A stretch of DNA of 64,000 bases from the NCBI GenBank assembly GCA_951640195.1, contig OX621172.1, forward strand, positions 1,972,688 to 2,036,687. The letters are read 5' to 3'. This document shows positions 11,492 through 24,655 of the stretch, in pieces; position 1 is the first letter of the stretch, and every line of letters starts with the position of its first letter. The notes under the pieces were generated by a model. It ran no database searches. It worked only from the letters and a program-made list of their open reading frames with translations, and was not told the origin of the DNA. The position numbers were made by a program, and so were the translations under genes. Source of the stretch: Porpolomopsis calyptriformis. Lineage: Eukaryota > Basidiomycota > Agaricomycetes > Agaricales > Hygrophoraceae.

Positions 11492-13895
11492 TCAGTTATG
11501 CCCACCGCTTTCTAGATCTTTCTTCTTGGGATACATGACAAACTGGGCCTTGCCGTCCTTTACAATGTCATCTGCGCCCTCGTAGTCGTTTTCCTGCTTG
11601 TCTTCTGGGTAGTAGTCGTTGCTATCGGCATCGTCGACGTTGCATTCAACCGTTTTCATTACATTGATTTCCACCTGCATAAGAACACGAACGGGGACGG
11701 ATGCGGGAAAATTAGTGTCGTTTTCACCGATAAAGAATGAGGGAGAGAGGAAAAAAAAAATGACAACCAAGACTATAAATGAAGGCAATCAACTCACTTT
11801 CGCACCCAGTGTCGACGCTGTCGTAGGGGCCGATGACCCGGACGATGGCTGACTTGAATGCTATAAGGGTTTCAGACCGAGATATAATGAACATCCCCCC
11901 CGATGAATTTTAAGAAATAAAATCGGGAGAAGGGAAGAAAAAGAGCGAGAAGAAGGAAGAGAATATAAACTTACCCCTGGGGTCGCCACCTGGCCTGGAC
12001 TCATGCCCACAGTGCCCTGGCTCAAAAACGTCACCGGAGATGGACCCTCGCCATTGGTTTTAGTTCTCTCCGAGCGTTTTCTGCGGAGAGTCTCACGTGC
12101 ATGCAGTCTGTTGTGTGCGAGGGTGCATGGTCCCGATGATGGGATAGTCGGATGGTCAGAGGCAAACACAATGAAACATGGAAGATGAAAACGTACGTAG
12201 CAAGCAAGGAATTAGCGTATACTGTGCATGTGACGCGTAATCAGAACCTGGATGGAAAGAGAAAGAATAGTAATGGTAGATGCCTCACGTTTGGCGATGA
12301 CGAAGTGTAAACCCATGAATATGAGATTTTGGGACATGAGCAGCCACTATAATACAGATGCGACGTCAGACACCTATGCGTTTGGCGGGGGGGACTGTCA
12401 CGAACAAAAAACATCGAGGTGATGGTGAAAGCGCTAGTGATCATGTCGATTAGTTGAACGAAAACACAACGATGATAGATTTGCCACACACCTGGTGATG
12501 GCACCATTCTCAAAGGTATAAAGAAGCAAACTGTCGAGGATTGAGTTCAATCTACCGAATGAAGGTCGGGTCAGTTGATTATTTGAAGGGTTATGATTGT
12601 AACCCACTTTCTTGACTTTGTCCGGCTCGCCCGCAAGAAGTAACACAGGGATGCGGTGATGAGGACATCTACGGTACTTGAGAGCGCCAGACCCAGTGTG
12701 AACACAGGCTAAGATTCATTTCAATAGATTAGCAAAGAAAAGTTGATATATCGAGAGCTCGAGAAGATGGTTGACAGGTTGTAACTTACACGGAAGTGCC
12801 TTTTGTATTTCACAAAAGATTGTAAACGGATCCTGTTATCGTGAGTGATTGCATTAGAACGGTTTTTCAGTGAAAGGGAAACTGAAAATGTACATTTCTC
12901 CAGTAGTCACTTGAGTAGAAATTTATATGAGCACCAACTTGAAGGGTAGCAGGGGATGAGTTACATACCGCTAGCCGCGCCTTTTAGGAAAATTCAGTCT
13001 GTGAGTCGAGTAAAGACTTCAATGGAGAGAAAGAGAACTACTCACACAGACGGAGGACAGCAAGAATTAACTGTGAACGACATGTGAGGGAAATGTGGAT
13101 GTAAGCTGGGTTTTGTACTTACGACAGCAGCTGGGAGGTGGAAGTTTCCTCGGCTGACTACGATTCAGAAGACAAAGAGGTTCATAGTGTGAACGGCAAG
13201 GGTTTTGAAGAAAGGTACTTACACATGTAGATTCTGTGAGCGAAGAAACAATGCACGTTGATGGTAAGGATTGCCTATGAAAACGATGGTGAGAAGGAGC
13301 TAACTGCAACGAATGGAAAAATGTACTGTGCACGCAATGCTAAGCTGTGAATACAGATGCCATTAGAACACATCGATCTCTGTTTAGTCGCTGTAAGAGT
13401 TGAACGTACGGCAAGGGTCCTGAAATTGAATCGCCATCATCAACAAGCGGTTCGGCAATTTGAAGCTAAATGCTCACGTTGGAATGTGGTCGATCTCCGA
13501 AGCGTGCCCATATTGTACGATGAGATAATGCCAGAGCGAGGCGCATACGAAACATGAATGGAGGATGTCAAGTAACCTATAGGAAAGAGATGAGTAGGCA
13601 TACAAGGGATGAGAAGTTTAATGTACCAAATGACTGCAACCTGGGCGCCAATGGTTATCAGCAAGATTCCTGCTGGGGAGTTGGCGATCTTACCAAGGTT
13701 TTCGTAACTCGTGAATCGTTTGGATAGGTCTTGAAGTAGAGGTAGGACTGTACACATACGGTGCCCGATAGGCTAGGAGTGAAGATAGGTTTAGCTCGAC
13801 CAACGCTCAAGAGCCTAAATGCAAATAGACACGAACAAGATGGCTACAAAGCCGCCCACGAGAAGAGCTCCAACGGTTGCTGGTACGTCGGGCAT
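11492..13895 (-). CDS. DUF6534-type integral membrane protein
   Basis: The start is ATG 13895-13893: MPDVPATVGALLVGGFVAILF (first helix). It joins through short introns to VCVQSYLYFKTYPNDSRVTK, LLDILHSCFVCASLWHYLI, AILTINVHCFFAHRIYM, a segment with SRGNFHLPAAV, LALSSTVDVLITASLCYFLRAS, LNSILDSLLLYTFENGAIT and LLMSQNLIFMGLHFVIAK. Then comes LYANSLLATLHARETLRRK, the family's typical last-helix signature. The hydrophilic tail carries Ser/Thr and acidic segments and ends ESGGHN (stop at 11492). Motif order (YLYFKTYP, DSLLLYT, NSLLATLNARE-like) matches the large DUF6534 family of Agaricomycetes, whose role is unknown. At least ten introns are needed; the exons around 12650-13130 are the least certain. 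Confidence 0.8.
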
Positions 13896-16854
13896 GTCGA
13901 TAGTGAGAGTAAAGGTTGGCTCGGGATGAAGCGGGGAGGATGGAAGGAAGGAAGGAATATGGGATGGGAAGGGGAGTAGCCTGAGGGCGGGTAAGATTCA
14001 GCCGGAAGGTCCTCCAAATATAAAGGGACAGCCAACCTAAAACCAACTAAGACTATCTCCCACAGGAGACTCGGAAGAATCCCTGGGAAGCGATTCGGGA
14101 ATGGTACGAAACGGGGGCATGTAGGGTGAGTAAACAAAAACACGTTTCATTTGTTGTTGAAAGAGCAAGGAGAGACAGCCCACACAGGCAGGCCGGGCAC
14201 GTTCACATCAAAAAGTCGACTGACCGAAAAGAGTGGAACGGAAACTTACCGGGAGCCATCTGTGTGGGTCAGAAGTACCAAACGGATAGGGCGAGATACT
14301 CACAAAAGGGGGAAAGTCCAGAAAGCTATTCATAAGCTGATCGGTTTGGGTGGATGATCAGAGGACCTTGGGCGGGATCTTTTACTCGGCGTGCCGTTCA
14401 GTTGGTGCATGACTTCCTGCCTTTGCACCAGTATAGCATGCGACATATCAGCAAAGTCCGATGCGGTGTTCCTGATCCTGAAATCGGAAGTGCAGTGAGA
14501 GTACTCTGCCTGCCTGTCAGCGGTTTTGCCACGAGCAAATCCGATCACCCCGACAACATCTGATCAACATGTAAGCGCGTCTTAGCTGTGAGCGGAACCG
14601 TATCGGATGCTCATTCTTAACTTCTGTGCACCCAAGCAAGCCAAAGCGTTGCGACTGGTTCCTTTGCGTGCTAAACAACTTGGGTATGAAAATAGATGAT
14701 AGTTTAAAAGCTGATGCCGATGTCAAACCGGGCTGACATGATAATCATGGATCATGAAACTGGCTGATTGGATTTGTGGCCCATACAATCATTGACGATC
14801 TATTGATAAAAAATGGCGCGATTGCTTATGCTTTGATAGTGGATATCTATCTTACATGTATGCAGTGTAAGGCACTATCATTCGCCAAGCATCGTCCTGG
14901 TATGGATGAATGAACACGAGCCACATACAGCTGATAAGATCTTTGATATCAACACTACATTTTGTTCAATGTCTCATCCAATGCATTGCAAAGAGGGGTA
15001 CTGTCCGTCCATAATCGAGGGGACTACCTGTCTTTGACTCTCCGCCGGCAGTGCTTCCACCAAAAGCTCTACGCAGCATAGCATGCCGCCACAACATTTG
15101 TGCGCATCACGGCCTGTACTTTCCGCGAGGAACGTCTGACATCGGGCGCGCAACAGTAGAGTTTAACCCCACTACAATGAGCTAGGACGAGAACGAAAGA
15201 TAATTGAATCACCTGACGCGACAGAGCTAGGCATTCATCGACAAGGGGCTATGTCTTCCAGTAAAGACCAGGCGCTGTACAGACTCAACGGCCCCAAAAG
15301 ACGGATTGTGCAGATACCATCGATATAGCTCATGCCGCAATAAGAAGGCGAAGCTGCTTAGGAAGGGAAAATCACAGGACACTGAATCGTGCCATACCGA
15401 TTTTGCCGGGCGCAACCCCCGTCGGCGATCATGTCCTCGGTGCTGCTTCTCGGAAGCGCCACCGAGTAGCACCACCTGGCGGTCTTCACTACGGCGCAAT
15501 GTTTCCATGCCACCATCGGGACCGAACGCTGGATAAAGAAATTCTAAAGAACCTGTTTTACAACCCAGGCGACAGAGGTTGCGCAGGAGACGAGATACGA
15601 CACCTAGGTTGTGCCATTCTGAGTCTGCAGATCCGCGTTGAATCCGTCCAGATCAGGCTTATTGTAGAACCGGAAAGAACAGCCCCTTCAAACATTCGTT
15701 CGAAGCCATACTCGCTTACTTCCAAGATGTTGACCGACATCCTGAACCCAAGGTAAGCCAAGTCAAATCTCTGGGAGATATCGGATCGTTCGGGTAGCAA
15801 CATGATTTCCCTGTCTTCCCTATCTGTTTTATTTTTGCGTCCGGTGCTGACCCTGTGGGAGTTAAATGGGCTAGATGAAAGCCAGCATCGTGACTCGGCG
15901 ATTTTGGTGAGATGCAAGGTATACGCGATAGACCACGAAAAGAGGGTACGCGGGCTTGTAGGTTTGGCGGAGAGCATGAGTACTTGACTTGTTGACGCGA
16001 TCGAGCGGAAGGGTTGAGGTTGCCGTATACGGAGTCACCAGCGACGGAACGAACCCTGGATCTTCATCCTGTGTACTTGACAGAGCACCGGGCGCAAAGT
16101 ACCATAAATAGGAGATGAGAATGTGACGTGGATTAATTGCTGTCGTTCTGGACCCAGACTGATATGTTGCTGTGGGAAGGGAAAATATCTGTATGTATAT
16201 CGGATGTGTGGATTAAGAGTTAAGGCACTCAAACCAGATGGCGAAGGCGGATCAATCTGAACATGTAGCATGTATCCGCAAGGGCATCTTGTCTCGTACC
16301 TAGTTGATGATAGGGTTATCCAGGGTCATCCACTCGGCCTTGACGGTTCACCGGACCTTTCATGTTCCCAACAAATACTGCGTGGTTGCTTTTGATCGCC
16401 TAAACGCCCCTTGGTATGCTGCCTGGCCGTACACCAACGAACAGATCCAAACATCTAGATATCTCAATATGGTGATCAACCGAGTTGTCCGCCACAGGTG
16501 ATACCTGGAACTTGGATATCGCTGCATCCTCGCGCTGCGTGTCAGTGCAACTCGATAATAGGTTAGAGAAGAATGCAGGGGACTTATTTGACCTTGCTAG
16601 TCCGTCGGAATCGGTTATGAGGGGACCGTCGCGCACAATATAGCTCGCTGGGATGGAACTGACCACGCAAAAATATCAGGGCCTTGGAGACACTTCCAAG
16701 GTGTACTTTCCTGTCTTCGCCACTCGGGATCCTAATGGTACGAATCAGATGGTCAGAGATGAGCAGTGTCCCCACAGGCTACGCTGACTAACCTGCCAGT
16801 ACTTACCGTAAACGGAAGTTGACAGTTCCAACTCACCACTTTGCTAAAGCAATT
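13896..16854. other. Long gene-poor interval
   Basis: This 2.96 kb separates the starts of the DUF6534 gene (-) and PMP3 (+). It has several overlapping short open frames. The longest (15558-15977, minus, 139 codons) is followed downstream by stops in every frame and matches no family I recognise. I see no intron-joinable coding chain, tRNA or clear repeat. Parts could be a very old gene relic. Confidence 0.4.
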
Positions 16855-17422
16855 ATGGGAGTCAAGCCCTCCGACGTTCTCCTCATCATCGTAAGTATAC
16901 CTCACAACCCTCCAATAAAAGTATAAATTCGAAACTAACCTCTCAAATGTCTTTCCACCAGGTCGCTATCATCTTCCCACCCGCAGCAGCTGGGTTCATC
17001 ACAGGATGTAGCCTTGACCTCCTCATCAACATATTCCTATCCATGTACGTTTTCTATTACAAATAACCACTCACCGCAAAATCTGCCCACTCATTGCCGT
17101 CTTACGCGCAGATTCGGCTACGTCCCGGGTTTAATCGTCCGTCACTCTCTTTTCTCACCATTTTCATCTCACCTCATAGCCTTTCTAATAACACAGCACG
17201 CGTTCTGGCTCATTTTTAATAAAATGCAAGCAGAAGAACGTTACGGCATTGACGGTTTCCGATGTGCGTACATTCGAACCATTTCTCCCTTCTTCAAACC
17301 TCCTCACCTTCCCTGTCCGCACTCGGTCATCTCCAGATATCGGCTACGGCCAGTACGAAGCTCTGTACAGGAGCGTTCCCAGCGAACAACCGCCCGCCAC
17401 CTACGGTGCCACGAATGTCTAA
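16855..17422 (+). CDS. PMP3: Plasma membrane proteolipid 3 (PMP3/UPF0057 family)
   Basis: This small two-helix membrane protein helps maintain plasma-membrane potential and cation tolerance in yeast (family knowledge). Exon 1 is MGVKPSDVLLII (16855-16890, phase-0 intron). Exon 2 gives VAIIFPPAAAGFITGCSLDL and LINIFLSIFGYVPG. Exons 3-5 give LIHAFWLIFNKMQAEERYG and IDGFRYIGYGQYEALYRS, with the C-terminus ATYGATNV and the stop at 17420-17422. The total is about 98 residues. The FPP, G-C-S-D-LLIN and LGY(I/V)PG(x)IHA signatures are present. The C-terminal extension past EERYG is common in basidiomycetes. One intron uses a gtccgt donor. The window's open frame hides this because the gene has four or five tiny exons. 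Confidence 0.92.
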
Positions 17423-17699
17423 GTGTATTAAGCGTACTTGAGAAAGCCGATTTCTTGTGAAAGTTTACCACCTTCTCTGGACCCCCTCTCAGTTCACATG
17501 CATGTACCGTGCTTGATTATGGACAGAATAAACCAGTAACTCTCTGATCGAAACCCCAATTCGCGTCTGAACAGAACAAATCTTCATTCCATAAAGGATG
17601 TCGTCAATATATATCACGTTCATAAGTTGTAATACTACATTGTCCATTAGATCCAAACAGATGACTCGAAAAAATCCTTTGGCAAGAGTATCATGCCGC

Positions 17700-20600
17700 C
17701 TACTCTCCTGCAAACAAGCGAATGATCATGTAAGTGGTAGACCCTATGAATCGCACAACTAATAACCCCACGGACGAAACCCGTTAGCGTCAAGACTACC
17801 ACAAACAGGGGGGTAGGAAAGCCTCACATGCGAGACCGGCGACGGAGAATAACAAAAACGCCATGTACCCGTTCACTGTTCGGTTGGCACCCGCAGGGTT
17901 AGTTGCAGATTTACCCGTGGCAGTTCTGCATCGAAACGAATTAGGCACCGAACAATTTCAACATCATGAAATAACTTTACACTATAGCCGCAGCTAGAAG
18001 CGCCTAAAACACAGAAACATGTTAGTCAATCAGCCAGGAACAAAACAATCAGAGGACGTTATCATACATTACTCAAAGTCCAAGTGAGCAAAACCTGACA
18101 AAAAATGAGATGATAAGTTCGACGTCGACAATTGCTCTGACGCTCACACTATCACATCAACCAAAAAGAGATATTAGCAAATGACAACACCTCAGAGGAG
18201 AAAGGGAATTGTCGTACTTTGTTCTAAACGTCTTCTGATAATCCTCCTTTTCTGTCGCCGGATCCACCCTTTGCTCCACTTTGGGGGGCTTATCTGAAAG
18301 AACGTGGAGGGCATCCTCGTATGCCGCGTTGATATCCTTCTCCGCTGTAGGGACCGCCACCTCCACCTCATTCTTATTCTTGCCCGTCTTGACTACCCCC
18401 AGATCAGTGCTCACTCTGTTGTCACCTTTAGTACCCCAGGATATATCGTGCACATTCGCAAACTGTGCTCCAGAAGGAAATTGTCAAGGCCAGACTTGAA
18501 CGCGTATGAAAACAAACTTACAGCGTAGACATTGAGTACTGCGATATAGGATGGCGCCATAAGTAAATATTGTACGATGGACGTGATCATGTGCCACGGC
18601 TCGAACTGCCCAGAGGTGAACCAGAGTCAACGCACTAACGGGGTTGACCAAGGAATCCAACTCACAAAGATAAGAGATGCAATGGTATATAATCCAAGCG
18701 TGGCAAGTATGGACAGCACGATGTCTCTGAAGATCGGGTTGGTGAATAAATCACTAAATTGGAGAGCTCGCCCTTGAGATGCCGCGACATCGCGGAGACC
18801 TTGGAACGCCAGCAAGAACGCTGCAACCTATTGAGAAACATATCACCAAGTCAGGGTTCAGAGTCGTGTATCAGAAAGTGATATGGAGGACGAACGGTCA
18901 TGTAAATCGTAATGAACCCAAACCCGATAATCGCCATCGTGTACCCCCACTTGGACCCTTGAGGCCGATTCCCAAGCGCCAAGAGGAAGCATAAGATAAG
19001 CAGTCCGAGGTAGAAATATTCTAACACAATGTTTACGATATGTATGATTTGCGCATGCTGCCCGTAAAGTTCTTCCATCGCTTCGCTCAGGATCGTGAAT
19101 GCGATGTAGTAGTTGCCCTGCATGGTCATCAAGATATGAGCTTCAAGTCTTCCATAGGTGGATACAGGGCACAAAATGACACGTACAAGAGCAAACCACG
19201 AGAAGATGAGATTGAATAGTTGGTAGAGCATTTCGACATGGATCCAGAACTTGCGGACAAAGCTATGTGATGATCGATAAATGTAGTGGAAATGTACAAC
19301 ACTGTGGATCGCAGCGAAGAATGAGCCGTTTAACCATCGGCGACGCTGCGAGATCAGTTCAGGTACCTTTTGATCAACCAACAATCAGTGTGAAAAGAGG
19401 AGGAAACAGAAGAAAGTATAAATACCTGATCCGGTACGTCCGTCACCGCATATGCCGATTTGACATAGTGCAGGATCCACGAGCCACCGCGTTTCGAAAC
19501 AAGTTCCCAGCAAAGGATCTAGTGATCTTCTCAGCCTAAGGTCTATGTACGTGGAAGAGTGTGGAGCTTACCCGATCTTCAGCAAGGTACATATTCGCTG
19601 TGAAAATGCCCGCATTGGCGCCATGCTATCCACCATTGGCATGACATCCGAGGAACAAGAAAAGCGAGAACTCACCATCTGTTCTCCAAGGAAATATTTC
19701 TGCAGAGGGCCTTCGCCAACCTGATCGTTGCTCAAGGCAATATACCTGTACGCACTGAACGCGCCTGGAAGCACCGTGATATAACCAAATACAGATTCAC
19801 TTGAATGTACGTCGCCCATCAGCTATACGGGCATACTTGGTGGATAGAAGGGGAGAACGTACAGTGGCTTGTCCAGGATATTAGACATTTTGTACTCAAA
19901 GTTTTGTGCTGCAACTGATGCATGCCTATCCTGAGCAGGGCAACGTGGAACATCCCTATACCGTACTCACCTAGGGGGTTGATCAGGTTCTGGCCATACT
20001 TGCCCTTGAACGCGACGATTTCACCACATGCACCACCAACGTTTGAGTTGATGTCGAACGCTTTCCAGAGATGGTAAATAGATTTGGGGCCAGGCCTAGT
20101 CCCAACGTCAAGCAAAACGCAGACATTTGGTTGCAAGATGGGTCCAAAAGCGTTGAAGAACCAACGGTGAGAATTGATCTTCTTTTGGTTCTTTTCCTTG
20201 AGGCAGAAAATGACTTGAACTGGAACGACACCCCTTTCGGCACCTTCGAGCTTCAACGAAGGTGACACGGATACTGTATAAACGAGGTTAGGTTGGATGG
20301 AGAAAGAAAAAAAGAAGACAAACTTTGAGTAGTGTACTCGTATATGTGTGCTGTGACGGCTTTGCCGTTAACAATATTCTGTCACAATTATGAATGGGGG
20401 ACAGGTGGGTAGAGATTAAACAGGACGGACCTTGGCAACTCCGTCCTGATAGGCGCCCATGGCGGCAATGACACTGAGGGTCCTTGAATTTATCTTTGCT
20501 CGGCCGTCACTAACGATACAAACAACCACCTTTTTCCACCCCTCTTTTCCCCACGTTTTGCTGCGGTCACGCTTGCATAAATGCGCAACATTCTTGATAA

Positions 20601-21461
20601 CACCATCCATCGTACTGCAGAACAAGTCCTCCTCCTCGTTATACATGGTCATTACGATAAACAGCTCGGTGCGTCGTGGTGGGTCGTAATGCACTTGTCG
20701 GAGGGTGAACCCTGAATCCTTGAAATCGTTCGGGTCGCAGGTGGCTGCAGAATACCGCATATGTGTAAATTCACGCTCGTTGCGGAGTGCACACATGTCA
20801 AGCAGTTTCGAAGGCACAGCAGAGTCGAGCACCAAGTTGCCGTGGAATAACCTTGTTTTTTGCACCGCTTAGATGAGATTAACGGAATAAATAAGAGAAA
20901 TTGCCGTACTCGACTTTCTTGGTAGTCTTGTGCCGCCGCGGGACACGCTGCGGGATGCGTCCGTAACGAATGTTGGTCTCCGGTCGCTCCTCTGGTTCAT
21001 CGTATGCACCAGGAACGAGACGGGCAGAACCTTGCGACCCATCCCTCCTCAAAAGAGGTATGTCACCGCTTTCATTCAACTCAGGATCATGGTCGTCGTG
21101 TAGCTCGTACGGGACAAGGCCATGATGAGATTCAGCCTGAGGAGGCGGTAGGCCGGGCTGGTGGTACGGGGAAGTCAAGTACTCCGCAGAAGGCTCGTGT
21201 GGTTGAAGAGGTGCCCCGTATGGATCGTGGGGGATGGGAACTGATTGGTAGCCCTGGGGGGTGGAAAATGGATCCGGGAGAGATCCATAGCTTGGTTGGG
21301 AGTTGTAAGGTTGGTTTTCAAACGGAGAGACACCAGGGTAAGGATTGTAGCCATCATTGTAGTGTCTTCGTTGCGCCTCGTCTGGCTGTATTGGCGACGC
21401 AACGTGTGAGGGCTTGAAACACGGAAAAAATAAAGGTCCTTACCTCGGGGTAGTGAGACAT
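17700..21461 (-). CDS. chs: Chitin synthase (division 1 type)
   Basis: It polymerises UDP-GlcNAc into chitin at the plasma membrane. ATG 21461 opens MSHYPE, then a Pro/Tyr-rich cytoplasmic N-terminus with [17 protein letters not shown]. Catalytic exons carry [94 protein letters not shown] and YLAEDRILCWELV. Then comes the product-binding signature [13 protein letters not shown] and a multi-helix C-terminal half ending RLFAGE (stop 17702-17700). EDR and QRRRW are intact and no frame breaks were seen. About 900 residues is normal. Introns are numerous (10 or more), several with very short 3' exons between 17.7 and 18.2 kb. It lies 187 bp upstream of, and on the same strand as, the next gene toward the right. 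Confidence 0.93.
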
Positions 21462-21648
21462 TGAGTAGGTTGCTGATGGGTTTTTTGCTGGGACTGGCTG
21501 CGCTCGTCAGGGTTGCTCCTTACCTCGAGCGGGCAGTGCAAGAAAGGATTTAGTTACGTAATATAGCTGTGCAAGTGACCTCAAATTGACAAATTTAATC
21601 TATATCCTAGTGGTTTACCCTAACGCAATTTAGATTGTAGTAAATCTA

Positions 21649-24167
21649 TCAAGTCAAATCAATGACGACTTTGGGGGATATCTTCCGTTCTGTTGCGGAC
21701 TCCTGAGATTTCAAAAGTGTTTCTCGTTGACAGTTGGCTTTTGCCCGGGCAGCCAACAGTGGTGGTACTGTTGGCTTCGACGGAGAAGTGTCAGAATCAC
21801 TCGATATCTCGATAACCCCCATAAATTCCGGGGGCGTGAGTGATGGCGAAGATTTCGTGAGACGTAATATCGGCGTAGGTGAACCAGGACGAGTAACAAT
21901 GTTTTTAGGGAGACGGCTTCTCGACGTCCGCTTAATTCGGGGAGAGGTTTCATCCAAAGGGGATTGTGATCTAGTCGGGCTGCTGCAGGGAGAATTACAT
22001 TCCGGCGACGACCTTTTATGCAACCGGCCTCGTACGGGAATGAACACTCGGGCTTGCGAAGAGGGCCCCGTAAATGGGTCATCGTCAAGGGAGGAAAGAT
22101 GATGCTTGTTGGATATGTGGGGGTGTTTGGGCTCGGTGAGTCGAAGTGTGATAGGTAAAGGAGTGGATTTTTCTTTTGGGCCGGAAAACAGGATACAGGA
22201 ATCTGGACACTCAGCGATTGAGATATAATCGAGACGGACACGAATAAGACAAACCTATGCAGGGAAGGTCATCGGAGTCGCTCCAGCCGATAATCGACGC
22301 TTGTGCGGCAACATGTCCCACACCAACCGGTCCTGTGCAGGCCACTTTCACCTTGGATGGACCCCCACGCTGGTCTTGCTCAGCCGCGGAACCTTCTGCC
22401 TTTGCCGTTACTTTTGTCGTCTTCTTTTTTCCAGGATGCTTTGCCCGTTTTCGTTCGCGAACGCCTTCAAAATCACTGACCAAGCCTGATTCTACAATCC
22501 GAACTATCGACGCAGGAGCCCACATCCGAAAATGCATCAGTGGATCTGGGGGCGCTGCTTTGCCATCCTCGTCGCCTTCATCGTCTTCTGCCCATTCATC
22601 TTCCGTAATTGGTGGGCGAATACCAGTGATCCCTGCCTCGCAAAGATGTACCAAGTTTTCGGGATCGATTTCTAAACGATATTCCAAGATTCCGTCAGTA
22701 GACGGGTGAGTCCTTGCTGAATGTATCTTGATGATCACTTGTCCCTCGCTGTCGTCATTTTCACGCACCGCACTGGAAGGGGTGTTGAGTTGCATGGATG
22801 AAAAATATTTCGCAATCCCTTTGGTAGGCGTTGCCAGCAAAGAATCTTTCGCCGTTTCGATATTGAGCGTGGACGAGACCTTGATTCCTTCTGGAGGCGC
22901 CTCAGAGTCAAGTACCCTTCGGCGAAGAATGCGCAAAATTGCCGAAGGCCAGATGATAGTTCTGAACCGCTTAATGATCGTTTCTTTGACACCCCACTCA
23001 AAGTACAGTTCGCACACGTTGGCGAGCTTTCCTAAATCCGGCTCTTTTCTCCACGTAATCTTAAGGTTATTAACTGCTCTTCCCTGCGTCTCTGAAGTGA
23101 TCGGGTTTGTATACGAAAGTAGGATGTCGATATTAGGGAAATCATCAGGCACAGATTTAGCCAGGGCAATATGTTTCCTGCCTAGATGATCTTGGGAGTT
23201 GGTGAGAAGTTCGCGGCGTAAATCTTCTCTCCAGCTGGATAGAAAGTTATGCAACTCGTGGCGTGGAAGAGCCGAGGCAGCCTCGTATAAAGAATCCCCG
23301 AACCCACATTTGGCCAAACCGTGGGCAGTCTTGATACCACATCGTGATAACCCGGCTTGATGGTAGTCCCCGCCGCTCAGAAGCCCGATGAGGATAAGCC
23401 CACCGCGGGTAAGACCGACGTCTGTGTGCTCGGTTATACGTTTCAGAGAATAGACAACCGAGTGGTTTTTGTCGTCTTTTCCAGCAGAATTTTTGATGGG
23501 ATTAACTCTGTTTCCAGACAGTGTGTTGCTCGAGCTGAAATGACTGACGTTAGAAGTGGAATGTTATTCCGCAACCATGACATACTTGCGTATCACCAAC
23601 TTGGCACCGAATAAAAAATTGTCCACATCGTCCGACAGAATACCGTCTATAACACCAATTCGGTTGAGGTAGGCTAACTCAGCTTCGGCTTCTCCAGGAG
23701 CCTGATTCGGTCGTCAAGAGCGATTTCTGCAGATAGAAATGACCTCCCACCGTTCTCCACTCGAAACCAAATGCTTCGATGATGTTCTTCATGCCAATAG
23801 TCAACCAGTGAGCGTTACCACTAACCTTCTTCCCCCGCTTCATAGAAGGCCGCATTGGACCATCGAAGATGAACAGTGGAAGAAACGGAGCACGCATCAG
23901 CGTGGCACATCGAAAGAACAGAGTTCGTAGTTCAGGGTTTTCGCCTTCCTTGCCGTACGCAGCGTGAAAAAACCAGATACTGGCGTCGATCCCGATTCGA
24001 AAACCGCGAAGGCCGTTAGGATTTTTTTCGAAACCATCAACGACAGCGAGATGAGTCAAAGAACGCGTCTGTCCAGCCGGACGAAGAATCTGTGAGAGGC
24101 TAACATGAGGGAAACCCGAACGCGAATTGGATGAAGGGCTTACATCCCACAAGCCAGCGACGCCCAT
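21649..24167 (-). CDS. XPG-family Holliday-junction nuclease, GEN1/Yen1-like
   Basis: The start is ATG 24167 (MGVAGLWD), the invariant N-terminus of XPG/GEN1 nucleases; an intron then leads to ILRPAGQTRSL. The XPG-N region has FRIGIDASIWFFHAAYGK and LPLFIFDGPMRPSMKRGK. After an intron comes XPG-I: APGEAEAELAYLNRIGVIDG and SDDVDNFLFGAK, which contain the acidic catalytic residues. Then LIGLLSGGDYHQAGLSRCG is the helix-hairpin-helix with GGDY, and a long GEN1-type C-terminal region follows (LSYTNPITSE, YFEWGVKETIIKRFR). The last exon is Ser/Pro-rich with two acidic-hydrophobic motifs, GVIEISSDSD and a terminal KVVIDLT (stop at 21649). GEN1/Yen1 resolves Holliday junctions in late mitosis (family knowledge). 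Confidence 0.88.
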
Positions 24168-24655
24168 GATAGGCAACGGTGGAGCTGGTCAAACATCTCG
24201 TGCCTTTTATGGAACTCTGCTGTTGGTGGCTGATGTTGAACTTGGCACCCTCAATTCAAGCCCTCGACATTTTCAGGTCCTTCGTGCTCATTTAGCTCAG
24301 CGCCAAGTGCCACCGTATCAAGGACATCTATGTGCGACATAGAAATATATTTGATGGGAATTCCCATCGAAAACATCTATACGATAACCTTCAACTTGCC
24401 CTTCCTCGACGCATCACCAACCATAAAAATAATCTTCCAAAGAATCAAATTGGGAGTGGTACGTGTCTACTTCACCCTTGACAAGCATGATTGAAGCTGC
24501 AAAAATGATAACACTCAGATCGCCAAAGACGCCCTTAATCGAGCAAAACTGGTAATACCGTCCCGGCAACGCTGCATCAAACTCTCATCAGCACAGCCAT
24601 GATTACTTTCAAATATAAAGGGATCATCCTTGTTTCGTAGGTTTCATAATCCAAC
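24168..24655. other. Divergent promoter region between GEN1-like and NB-ARC-TPR genes
   Basis: This 488-bp gap separates opposite start codons. No coding signal or clear repeat was recognised. Confidence 0.5.

Noticed and set aside
11196..11585. Plus-strand 129-codon frame with a hydrophobic stretch
   Set aside because: It overlaps the real last exon of the DUF6534 gene on the other strand and shows no recognisable family.
15558..15977. Minus-strand 139-codon frame in the 14-17 kb gap
   Set aside because: No family pattern, no plausible splice partners and stops just downstream; treated as chance or a very old relic.
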